A stretch of 64,000 nucleotides of DNA from Boesenbergia rotunda. Taxonomy: Eukaryota; Streptophyta; Magnoliopsida; Zingiberales; Zingiberaceae. The notes beneath the pieces are model-generated. The model saw nothing but the letters and a program-made list of their open reading frames with translations, had not been told where the DNA came from and did not search any database. Position numbers and translations under genes: made by a program. Shown here piece by piece: positions 35,333-47,100 of this stretch. The DNA is taken from contig JAGFNQ010004746.1 in NCBI GenBank assembly GCA_024364735.1, positions 186,001 through 250,000 of the forward strand, read 5' to 3'. Each line of letters begins with the position of its first letter. Position 1 is the stretch's first letter.

Positions 35333-36380
35333 TTATTGGCAAGTGCAACAGCTGATTCATTTAGATCATCTTCTGAAGCAATCGATGAATCATCAAAAAT
35401 TTCTCACACTATCCTGAAGCAGTTTTGTATGCCCTTGTCGTTTTGGCTAATTGCTCGTACCCATTTTCTTAGTACGAATGGTTAAATGCTAAAAATACAA
35501 TAACAGCAAATTTGAGTTAAGAGCAAAATCATTTTGTTTGCCTTCGTTAAGGATTGGAGCAGGAAACATTCAACACATGACATGGTTTCTACTTAGATGA
35601 ATGTTGCTTTAGGAATCTGCTATAATTATCGAATGTCTAGAGTTCATGAATAGATTTGGGGAAGTTGACAAACCATTAAACGAGAATTAGAAAAGAATTT
35701 TTCTGGTCTGTCAAGTGGTGCACATCTTTAAACAATGTTTTTTGTTTCATTGTTTGTTTTTGTTTTTTTTAAGCATTTGACTCTATTACCCCATAGATTT
35801 TGTTCATCTCAAATTATTTTGCATGCCAGTTGGCAGTTGGCGAGTGGAATGAAATATTTCACCACACCAATCGACACAACAAAATTTTAAATGCCGACTT
35901 CTACACTCAGAATAAAAATTCACGAAAATGAAAATGGTAAAACCAACTTAGTTTGTGTGTCTAAACGAAAGAGGCAATATGTTCTCCAATGGCACACGCA
36001 TCACTCATTCATCTGTAGTCTCTTTCCACTTGAACACGGATAGACAACAAATGAGATCAAAATGAGTGTAAACTACTACCATGAGCCATGAGGTCTAAGA
36101 ACTCGCAGTCTTACTGCAACCAAGAATTACACCAAAACTAGGAAAAGGAAGAGCATATCTAACTCGAGTTTAAAGAACGGGCTAAAACTAGCCGAGTGTG
36201 GCAAGGAAGATGTTAGTTGGAGCTATACTGACTGGCCTGTATCAGCAAAAAACCATGTCTCATTACCTAATCTACTGCAGTTTTTCTCATCTGGATTCCA
36301 GTTGTTGCCAACAGCTCAAAAGCAATAACCAAGAGAGGGCAATCAAGGCTCATCGCAGCAGCTAAAGGGGGAGTAACAGC
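35333..36380. other. shared 3' intergenic region of two convergent genes
   Basis: About 1.05 kb between the stop codons of RRP6L2 (plus) and the YTH gene (minus). It must hold both 3' UTRs. No frame, repeat or element stands out. A T-rich tract is at about 35739-35775. Confidence 0.5.
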
Positions 36381-39300
36381 TCAGAAACCACTGGCAACAC
36401 CATTTGCTGCACCTTTGGCGATCTTCAATGCATCACCAGCATCAGCCGTTGCAATAATTTCCACTGGTGTTCTTTGAACATGATCACTCTTTACTGCTTC
36501 CATGTTTACAACAGGATCAGATTGCAAATTGAGCTTGATGCCAACTACTTGTTTCCCTTCCACAGGCATATGGGAAGTCTTACCATCCCAGGCCTGAAAC
36601 ATATCGATAGTTAGCTACACAACATTTCTTCTCTCCAAGTCCAAACTAACCAAAGTGCAACTTGCCTGCTTCTGAAGTTGTTGCTTTGCTCTTTTTACTT
36701 GCATATAGTGTTGACGATGTTCGTAAAAGTCAAAATCATCCAAAAGAGAAGTGGTGCTTGTATGTTCCTTGAAAATCTTCAGCATCTGGATGCCCTGCTC
36801 TAGCTCCACCTGCGTGGTACAATTCACAAACATCAAGATAAGTATTTTATGTACCAATACACACCATAATCTAGCATACCTCCTGAGTGTCTCGACTGTT
36901 GGTAACTGGTTTGTTCTCATTGCTCTCTAGAGTGATATGCTTCAGATTGCTATTTGGGACATCCTTAATAATATGCCACTTGACTGGGAAGCAACCAATC
37001 CACTTATCTTGCTGCCAATAGTCAACAGACTTGTTAAAATCAACACAGCCAACCATCTCCGCAACACCCACAAATTGCCCGCTAGTGTTTACCTGCATTA
37101 ACAACACAACTTGCAAAGGTAATTTTCTGAGAAAAGCAAAACAAATTTCTGATATATGATCCTCATACTCACAGAAAAAAACAGAAACACAGGGCATCCT
37201 CCGGCTTTTTCATGAGCTTCCTGATATCCAGCATCCAGCTTCTTATTCCCACTAGGGGTGCTGGCCCATACATTGTATTTTATACTCTTATGAATATCAT
37301 CCTCGCTGTATGACTTTATGATAAAGAACTTCGCATCAGAGTATTTGTCAGGGAAGTCTTCCCGGTTATATTGTTCACAGTCCAGAGACACTCGAGAGTT
37401 CTCATTCTCAGATGATGATAGGTTCTGACTCTTGTAAGAAATCACTGGAGTAGGCCCAGCAACCTTATGATTCTTTGAGCGTACCACCCTTGGTCCTCTG
37501 TTTAGCTCACTGAATTCATGATAATTGCCGAAGGATATATTTCCTCGCCCTCGGGAGTGAGAAATTCCATCCATAAACATACCTGGATGTCCATATCCAA
37601 ATCCACACATTCTGCTATCCAAAGGTGCAGTTGGACGCATTCCAGGTGTTGGTCTTGGGGCATTCATTCCCTGGGAAATATATGAATAAACAGTCAGCAC
37701 AATGGCATACAAACATCTATACTATGATTGTTCACCTTAGCCAACAAAGAAATATAGCATAAGAATCTAAATACTCCAAAAAGAAAGCACATGATGACAT
37801 GAAGGACATCCAATATATGACCAGCAAACAGTTGCAAGCAGGTAGATTTTGAAATTACATAAACAATGATAGCCATCTAAACTACATACCATGACATGGG
37901 CAACAAGTTGACCATGGTTTCTTACAGAAGAGTAGCTAGGATTATGCCCTGTACCAGAAGAGGAAGTTCTAAATTTTGATGGTCTGTGTTGGCCATTTAA
38001 GTATGGAGAATCATACCATACTTTAGTTGACCAAATTCCATTGGAACTATATCGAGAGTCCTGATAACCTCCATTCCCTTGTGAAACATGCGATAAATTT
38101 TGGTGGCTAGACCTTGTGGTTCCTGGTCCATTACTTGTATTACTTTTGGGAATTCCATTAGAATTCTTCTGTGTATCCACTGGGATTGAAGGCTGGTCAG
38201 AAACAACAGAGCTAGAAAGGTCTCCTTGGTGAGTTGAACTAGTTGGCTGATGTGTCTGGAAAAAGGGAAGTGGATACTGATACTGTTGCTGGTCGTAAAC
38301 TTTTCCAACATTCCCCATTGCTGGAACTGCTGTTCCATTAGAAGGATAAGAACTGAAAGGTGCATATCCATAACCTTGATACATGTCGCCATAGACTCCC
38401 TATCATAGATAAGAAGGCAATTACTTATTATGTATTTGATAGACAGACCAAATGATAAGCAGCAAGATAACATATTCTACTATGAGCTTAAAAAGGAATA
38501 AAGGATAGATACTGAGAAACTAACTCACCGACTATACAATAAAATAATTTGCTTAGCACATCATAATGGGAACAAAAGAACCAAATTACTCTATGCAATA
38601 ACATATGAGAATAATTATTTTTCTCAAACAATCATAGCACCCTAAATAACTTAATAGAAGAACTTCAAAGAGAAGAATTGTTTTTCTCAATCAATCATAG
38701 CACCCTAAATAACTTAATAGAAGAGCTTTAAAGAAAACTCTCACAGGCTAATTTGATCTACAACATTCTCACACACTATCAGTTAAGGAGAAGACATTAT
38801 GCATATTTGGGTGCAACTTATGAGTCAGCACCTGCATGACATCTTGATTCACGTACGTGGAGTAATCATTCCAGTCTTTGACAGCCTGATCATAACCTGA
38901 AGAATGCAACAGAAATGACACTTGTATAGCTAGGAACAAAAGATTGCAGATAAGTGCAGTGATCAATCAATCTTCATTACAATTCACCACCTCCATAGAA
39001 ATAGGCCGGGGGTGCATAACAAGTGGGCACATAATAATTGCCACCATCAGTAAATTCAGACAGAACAGGTGCCAACGAACCCTCTGAAGGCGCCAGCATG
39101 TTTGACGCTTCAGCATTACTAGATCCAGTATGGGCAACAGAAACCTAATTTCAGAAGCAACCATTTACTCACACCAATTATGTTCAAGGTCCAGAGATAG
39201 CTTATGCAAGAAAAAAACTACACTGAATAAAAACTATTACCTGCTTGGTGGCTTCAACAGCATCTTTGGAGTTCGGCTGAGGATCCAAAGACAGCTTCTG

Positions 39301-39698
39301 CAGTAAATTTGAAGCTTTTGCAATGTAGCGTTAAGGATAATACCAACCAGACAAAGCGATCTTTTGGGCAAGAAAAGCTAAAAGCTGAGATGACCGATAC
39401 AAGTTTCTCTATGATAGAAAAGAACCCTAACAAAGATCTAAGAAGCACCATTACAGAAAGACAAAAAAGAAGAAGAAGAAGAAGAAGAAGAAGAAGAAGA
39501 AGAAAGCTACGGGATCCAAAACCACAACCGGGTAAGAAAGAAACACGAAAAGAGAACGGAAATGGAACCAAAAGCGATCATTCACGATCGATCGAGGAAC
39601 CCCCCCTTCATAAACCCTTCCAAGAACCCTCGAAGCCGGGGCGACAAGCAAGGAGAAGAAGGAAGGATACGGTCTGCTGCGGGGGCGACGGGCGTCAT
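36381..39698 (-). CDS. YTH-domain m6A reader, ECT2-like
   Basis: Nine coding exons, minus strand: 39698-39671, 39314-39241, 39144-38988, 38896-38832, 38399-37890, 37670-37173, 37092-36880, 36809-36666 and 36593-36381. Phases close, 633 residues. The first exon encodes only MTPVAPAAD plus one base. It joins SNLLQKLSLDPQP, the conserved N-terminal start of the ECT family. A Tyr/Pro/Gly/Ser/Gln-rich disordered region (about 40-385) is typical of phase-separating YTHDF proteins. The YTH domain (about 390-530) has KFFIIKSYSEDDIHKSIKYN, VWASTPSGNKKLD and YWQQDKWIGCFPVKWHI, with the tryptophans that form the m6A cage. Role: cytoplasmic reader of N6-methyladenosine in mRNA. The intron after exon 8 starts GC, not GT (CAG then GCAAGT), an accepted minor donor class. 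Intron 1 has a TTC/GAA microsatellite. Confidence 0.93.
39468..39504. repeat. GAA microsatellite in intron 1 of the YTH gene
   Basis: About twelve AGA/GAA units on the plus strand, so the sense strand of the gene carries a long TTC pyrimidine tract between exons 1 and 2. It inflates a spurious Arg- or Phe-rich frame on either strand. Confidence 0.9.
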
Positions 39699-40289
39699 GA
39701 AGGAGGAACTCAGCGGGATCAAGAGGCGATGGAATGGAGAGCCGCCGCCACCGCCACCGCCACGGGAGGATTGGAGAAGGAGATGACGAAGACAGAGAGT
39801 GAGTGAGAGAACAGCTTAGTTTAGGGCTTGAAGGACGAAGCGGTGATTCAAATAGCTCCACGGCTCCGCTTCCGCGACCGGTGTTTTTTGTGTTTTGGAT
39901 TTTCCTTTTTTTCCCCGTATATATAAAAACAATTCAATTTACCCGGAGGTTATTTGTCTTTTATCAGTTCGCCCTAAATTCTTTTGAAAATTTAATTTCA
40001 CCTAATAATTTGATTGACTTTCATCTATCTCCTTCGCCATGGGAAGTATTTAGAATAATAATCAGCCCCGTTTTATCAGAATCATCGAATCATCATTTTG
40101 TATTATTTTTTTCAAATAAAAAGCGCCCCGCTCCACTAAACCCTATAAAATAATATATCCACACATTCAATCACACACTTAACTTGTTCAAAATATTTAT
40201 ATTATAACTTTCATATTTCTTACTACGTCAATTAGCTTATTTATCTAATATTTATGTTATAATCAGCTATATAAGTGTAGTTACTCTAA
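39699..40289. other. promoter/5' UTR of the YTH gene and intergenic DNA
   Basis: GC-rich with TCTC-type pyrimidine stretches on the gene strand just upstream of 39698 (5' UTR character), then AT-rich. A TATATATA-like motif on the minus strand near 39918 could be a core promoter. No other gene. Confidence 0.4.
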
Positions 40290-40500
40290 CATAGGACCTT
40301 GCTCTCCTGCGGATCGCACGGTGCGAACCCCGTGCGCGACAGGGGTGCATGACCGATCAGGGCATCCCTGATCGGTCACGCTGGCACTGCACTCCGTGTC
40401 CATCTGCGGCCTTCGGCCGCCGCCCCCGAACAAAACTATAACCCTAGGGGTAGCGGCGAACCCGTCGGCACGGTGACCCAGTCACTCGTGAACCTCAGTT
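40290..40500. mobile_element. truncated module-bearing element
   Basis: Left part CTCTCCTGCGGATCGCACGG, GACCGATCAGGGC and ATCCCTGATCGGTCACG resembles the left part of the element at 19402. It is followed by the module in reverse orientation: TCTGCGGCCTTCGGCCGCCG, CCCCCGAACAAAACTATAAC, CCTAGGGG, CGAACCCGTCGGCACGG. The right terminus is not found, so it is probably truncated. Confidence 0.6.
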
Positions 40501-41144
40501 TCACTTTTATACCTCAATTTTCACTGATATATATACTTAATTTTCACTCTTTTATACTCAATTCATTAGAGAGTGAATGCAAAGAAAATCTCAAATGGGA
40601 AGTACATATAAAGATTAAATTGGGATTGAGGAGTTTTCTGTAATTTACTATAATTATTACAATACGGATTGCACCTATAATAATTATAAAATCGTAAATA
40701 CTATAAACTCCTATTTATTATGTTCGTTAATATTGATATTGTTAATATTGATATTGTAGAACATCCATAAGATGGTTAAAAAAAAAATAAAGGTGACCAT
40801 GCCCAATTATTTATCAAAATAACAATGAAAAAAATATTCAACACCATTTCAATTTTTTATTTGGCATGTAAAAGTCCAAACAGGCCATTCTGTTTACAAC
40901 AGTTTGCTCAAACAAAATGTGAGAAAATTTTAATTTTGAAACCAATCCCCAATACAAAAAAATCACATCCCGCAAATCTCTCTACCAAAAAAGGAAATCA
41001 AATCTATGAGGCTTTCCCATACTGGAAAAAAATCCAAAATAAACACCCCCAAAAAATCACAATTTACACTCAAAAAATCATATTTGTTAAATTCCTTTTC
41101 TTCTTTCGTTAATATATATATATAAATAAAAGATGGCAAATTTT
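40501..41144. other. AT-rich intergenic DNA and myosin 3' UTR
   Basis: No gene. The last few hundred bases before 41145 should be the 3' UTR of the minus-strand myosin. A TATATATATATA stretch is at 41112-41124. Confidence 0.4.
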
Positions 41145-44100
41145 TCAATCCAGGAATGGTTGCCCCAAGAATTGAAACCCCGACTTCTCGCGAAGAAGCG
41201 GCGGCGGCTCCACGTCTGAGAAGCTGATGTCGATTACCGATCGAGATATTTCATCCAAAGAGAAGGAAATGCTGCCAAATTGAGGTTAGGATCGATCAAT
41301 CGATATCTTATTCATAATACTACCAAAAAGTACATATTTTCTTTGTGTTCGTGTGTGTGTGGATTCCAAGTCATTCGTCTTTTTCTTACCTGGAATCGTC
41401 GTCCAACAAGAAAGAGCTATGTGTCATGTAGGAGTCGTCAGTCATCATAGTTCTCATCTTTGCAATCACCTGAAATGCACTAGATTTACTCGTCTTGTTG
41501 TGGAATAGATTATAGTTTGGTTTTAAGTGATTTGGAAGGCCCTTGCGAGAAGGATTTAAGATAATGTGATGACTAAAACCTCACCTCTTGAGATAATCCA
41601 TGCGTTCCATGAGTTGCATACTTGTCATCCCAAAACATGGTACCGATCCTATAGATTTGAGGAACACTCAGGGCCTGAAATCAATGCAAAGATTGTTATA
41701 CTCCCCAAAGCTAGATATTTATACAGAGTTCAGCTTCCAACTTACCGGGCAGAGTTCTTTTGTTATCTCCTCCAAGGATTTTTGGGACTTCTGATGCAAA
41801 ACCTGCACAAAAGGTATGCTTTAGTAGTCTTTATGCGATTAATATCTGTAGTTTTTGGGACCTCATGTTGCACATACCAGAAACCCAACTGCTTGTCTTA
41901 TGTGTTGGAGCTCATCCCACGAGGTTCCAGCAAACTGCAAATAGTCAGTTGGTATTATTATCTGTTTATTTCGTGGATTTGGGGCTCCATTACGTGAACA
42001 TTTCATGATACTATCAACTGACCTCTTCCGTTGTTTTGGAGCTCCATTGCTCCAATTCCTGCAGTCCTGCCTTCAAAAATTCTGCATTGCTAAATGAACA
42101 ACATTCTCGGCGAAGTAGCAAGCTGTACAAAGTTGCATTAATGTTATATGAGATGCAAATCTCAATAATTTTTGTCAAATTCCAGTGCCAAAGCCATTCC
42201 ATTATTGTCTTTCGAAGAACATATATTACAATGATGTGGAATACATAAGGTACCTATTAAATAATTGCACATTGATAAATGCAAACACTTGGCTGAAAGT
42301 CTTGCTTATTATCATCATGGGCACCTGCAATGAAAAGATTAATTTTATAATGGAAAATTTTCAAATCTCATAAATAATTCTTTCTCAACTTTAATTTTCA
42401 CATTAATCCAGTCTTTGAGGTCTTTAGGTTCTTTTCTTTGAAACAAGAAACTCTTTTAATTCTTGTAAAGAAGAACAAAGAAATCATACATAGTTTTCTC
42501 TGAGTATAGATAGTGTACGATCCAAACATTTGACAATGTTTTGCCAGTGAACACTAGATGCTTGCTTGGCTACTAAATTGGAATGAATGCTCTTAGTGGA
42601 TGGCCGTATTGATCTAGGCCTGAAAGATCTTGGTGCCTGTAGACAAATTTCCACTTTAATTGATATTTAGTACTTGATCTTATTCACTTCAATTATACAC
42701 ATAACCTTGGCACGGACCTGTATGCACATAGTTAAGAATGGTCCAATGTCTTTTTTTAGGCTGTCTCTGATAATCCCATAGATCTTCTCAACATATGCTG
42801 TTAGTTGTTGCTTGAAAAGTAATGCTGGGTACTTTGCTTCTATCTTTGTTTGGTCATCGATCTTGCTTACCATACCACTGCATCCATTGGTTATCCCCAC
42901 TCCAGTTGAAGATAAGCGTGTGTTCTAAAAATTAGGTAGTCCAAGATTATATACATGGATACAGAAGAGAAATTGCAAAAAAGAAAAGTATTTTGCCCAT
43001 AATCAATCTCCCTTAGCAACTCTCGAGTCCTAGAAAATTAATAGGATTATTCCATCTCTATCAAGAGAAATTACTAAGAAGCAAAAAATCATTTTCTTTT
43101 ATTCCTGGATAATAACGACAGTCAAAAGTGAAACTATAGAGTTTGCAGTTTGTCTAATTTACTCTTATAAAACACTTTGGTGGATCATGTCTCATACTCT
43201 TGCCATTCTGCTAAATAAGGGGACTGTTGTTGTTCGACTTCTGTGCAATCCTGTAGTAGATGTGCTGCTTGCTTTGAGGTTTTTTTGCAAAAGCAGTAGA
43301 AGTGTAGAGGTCGTTGAAATCCAATAAGCAAGTTCACCAACATTCTCCTGGTTCTGTGCAAAGGAATAAAACAAATCACTGGCAATTAAGAAATGATTCT
43401 ATAAGGTAAAAGCATTTTGTTGGTCCTATATCCTATAGTTAGTCTGACTACCTCAGTAAATGATCTGATTGTTTGTATTATCCGGTCAAATATGTTTGTC
43501 TTCTCTGCTTGAAATGAGTGCCATTGAAGCAGTGATTTATACACTATACATGCTGCGGAAGGTCTTTTGTTCTCAAATCTCCTGTATTCTGAGAGACACT
43601 TGATAAGTGCATCATGATTTTCCTGCAAGCATAAAGTACTTGAGCATGTGCATTTGATTAACAGATAATCAGAAATATCAAGGAAACTATTCAATGCAGA
43701 AACACCAGAATAATCATTGATGATCTACGTTGTTCTCGCTGCTGGCAGTTTTACTGCCATCACTAGAATAATTATTTTCTTACATACCTGTTGCCGATCA
43801 GTTAGTGATTTCTGTTTACTTAGAGCTGGTGCATGAGGTGCTGTGGCTGGCTCCTGAAATTTGAAATTTTGTTCATTAAAAAGAAGTTCTAAGAGAGTTC
43901 CTATTTGGTACTTGTGTGCTCATTAGCATCACGAGACCATTACTTATTTTCAGTTTTGAATCATTTAGGAAGTTGTTAATTTGTATACCTTGATTACTGG
44001 CGGTTCAGTAGTTTTGGAATCAGCATTTGGGTGATAAACTGGAGCAGGCCGATTGCGGAGCAACTGGTTCTCTGACTCCAATGTGCTGATCTTGCTCTCA

Positions 44101-47100
44101 AGACTAGAAAGCAATTGTGAAGACTATATCAGTTCTATTGGAAATTCTTTCAGACAAAAAAGAAATACTTTATTTAAGGCATGCTATTTGATACCTTTTG
44201 ATTTGCTCAGATAAATCTTCATTCGAGGAAGCAACTAATGCTTGCTGCCGCAGAACTTTATTCTCAGACTCTAGACCAGACAAATTTGTTTCAAGACTGC
44301 ATGGTTAAGTGGATAGTTATTTGCATTCCTAAAAGTTCCAAATTTTTTTGATGCTTTTATGTTTTACATAACAAAAGGAGGGAAAGTAGACTACTTTTGT
44401 ATATGGTACCTCTCTATCATCTCTTGCATTTGGCTGATTTTTGAGTTGTATTCTTCTGAGTCTTTTAGTAATTCTTCAACCCGATTTTGAACCTCATTAT
44501 ATCTTCCTTCAAATTCCTCGGCCTTGGACCTGAATATACTTAGCTCAGCCTGTAAAGAATCAGACCCTTCGTCAACGTTAAATCATGTTGTTTCATATGT
44601 TTATTTGTACACATATCACATTCTTCAACTTGGATGACCAAAGATTTGTTTGTTCTAGTTCTTCAAATTCAAATTCATCCTTATAGATATTCCTATGCAT
44701 GCTTATTATAGATTTTTGACAGAGTAATGGAACCTCTAGCTCATTATTGCGGTTGGCTATCAAATCTAGTTTGGCGTTGTCGACCACTGGGACCTCTTTA
44801 ATGACTGGTGGTGCTTGTTCAATAGCAATCCTAGCTGCTTCTTTTTCTCTGATAATTGCTTCTTGGGCTTCATCAAGTTTCACATGCATTTCTTGTAATG
44901 CACTTTGTAACTTTGTAATTTCTTTCCCTTTAGCCTCTTCGATGTCAATCTACATAAACACTCAATAATAGTTAGACTAATGAATATATGCATTCACTCT
45001 ATTTTTAAACGATAGCATACCCTCATATGCTTTTCAACATCTAATCTCCAAGTTAGTTCTTCAACCTTCTTTTCAAGTTTGTCCTTTGCTTCCTTAAGTG
45101 CTCCAGTTTCCCTTGCAGCCTAGATACTCAATTTGTCAATAGCGAAATCCAGCAGCATGGACATTGCACTTTCTAGCCATAATCCAGACAAAACATATGA
45201 AGGCAAGGTACCTATTTGATAGCTAAGAAAAACTTACCATTCTTAACTTCCGAAGTTCCTTTCTTCCAATACGCCCTCTCCACAGGCATTGAAGTATCAA
45301 AGTTGCTTTCTTTTGATATTTATAAGCAGAACGAGCTTGATATAGACGCCATTGAGTCTGTAGGTCATAATAAAAAGGTATGAATTCTAAATGGTTATAT
45401 GGTCTTTATCACAAGGTATTCAAAGTCTAATTCCTTTGTAAAACCACATACTTGTATTATTATAGCAGCCTTGGTTCTCCTTTTATCTCTGTATTCATTA
45501 CGTGCTGCCATTGCTTTTAGTCCTGTTTGAATAACAATTGCAGCTGACTGCAGTTGTGAATAAGATTTCCTAGCCGCATGAGAACGTGCATATTTCTGGA
45601 TGCGTATCGATGCATCCTCTCTTCTCATGCTTTCATATAGCTTTCTTGCAAGACGTGCTGCACCAGTAATAAACATGTCAGCAATCTGTAGAAATATTTG
45701 TTATCCTACAAAAAACAAAAATGATAGAACAGGAACCTCTCCAAAGCTTTTGCAGTTGAACTGAGGCTTTGCGCAAAGTTAGGAATTCCTTCCGAGCAAG
45801 ATGTGTACGTATTTGCCTCTCGATGGTCCTTGCAGCATTAGACAAAACTTCCATGCGGCGAGTATCTAGCTCAGCCATCTGACCAGCTCTGAGGAATACT
45901 TTCGTTTTTCCTATCTGAAAGCAAAGCATTATGCTAATTTTTAGAATGCATAAATAATATATCAAGATAGCCTGTCTCTGTTTTGAATTTTTTGTCTGGG
46001 AACAGGATGCACCTGATAGCCTTTCAAGCCCATTCTTTCCAATATAGCTGCACATGCTGCTTTTTCGTCTGAGCTGCAAGATTCAGTATTGTATTCCATC
46101 TTTAAATTTCATAAAATCTTTGGAAAGCAGATTGTAGTTTCTTAGTAGAACTTGTTACCTGTCAACAAGATCTACTGCAAGAATTCCAAAACGATCAACA
46201 AATTCCTCAAACGTTCTTTTTGTTGGATAGCCAGCGCAACTTATCCTGATCGCTTCCAACACACCCTAAGTAGGAGAGAAAGTGAGAAATGACTAATGAG
46301 TACACAGTGTTTCAGATCTTGCTGGATAGAGGATGATAAGATAATTCCAGTTCGATGTGTGCTCACTGACCCCACATCTCAATTGGTTCAGGACATTGAA
46401 ATTTTCAAAGATTCCTGGTTTTAAGACTGTATTGGGCTTTATACATCTGATGTAATGCGGTTCTGTGGTGCTCAAAGTTTCCATAAGTGATTGGAGTTGT
46501 TGCTGCAAATTTCCCCTAAAGAATCATTAGGAATTTAAAGAAGATGATTTAACTCATGGATGTAAAATCTTTTGCTCCTTACCTTAAAGCGAGTACCTAT
46601 TGATGAGAACTTTGACTGTTTTGAAGTTTCCTCAGGTAATGGTGGAATTAGATTTGCCACGAAAGGACACTTTGAGGCATTTAATAGAGCTTGATGTTCT
46701 GCAACAACGTAGTCTTTGTTCTTATCGAGGAATAGATCAGCTTGGTAAGTAACCTGTTGATTAAAAATAGTGAACTTAGTTCCTTATAGAAGAAAAATCA
46801 CATTTGGTACATCTATCACTTGTCTTATCTTGTTTTCCTTACATCTCCAGCATAATGGTTGATGTTAAAGGCAGTCCGAGCAAGTTTTGGCTTGCTAAAA
46901 CGCTTGTGATTCTTGTATGTTTGGTACATCTTCTGAGCAAAAGTTTCATGAGTTGACTTCGGAAACATGCTGCAATATCAAAATTAGTTGGATCAATGTC
47001 CATCTTAATATTAGCTACTATTGTTTGTCAGCTACTGTTCCAGCCAAAATGGAAGGGAAAAGGCTTACCATGCTTCATCAAGTAGTGCAATTATTCCCCC

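Noticed and set aside
39254..39861. Phe/Leu-rich and Arg-rich frames
   Set aside because: Produced by the GAA/TTC microsatellite and the leader of the YTH gene.
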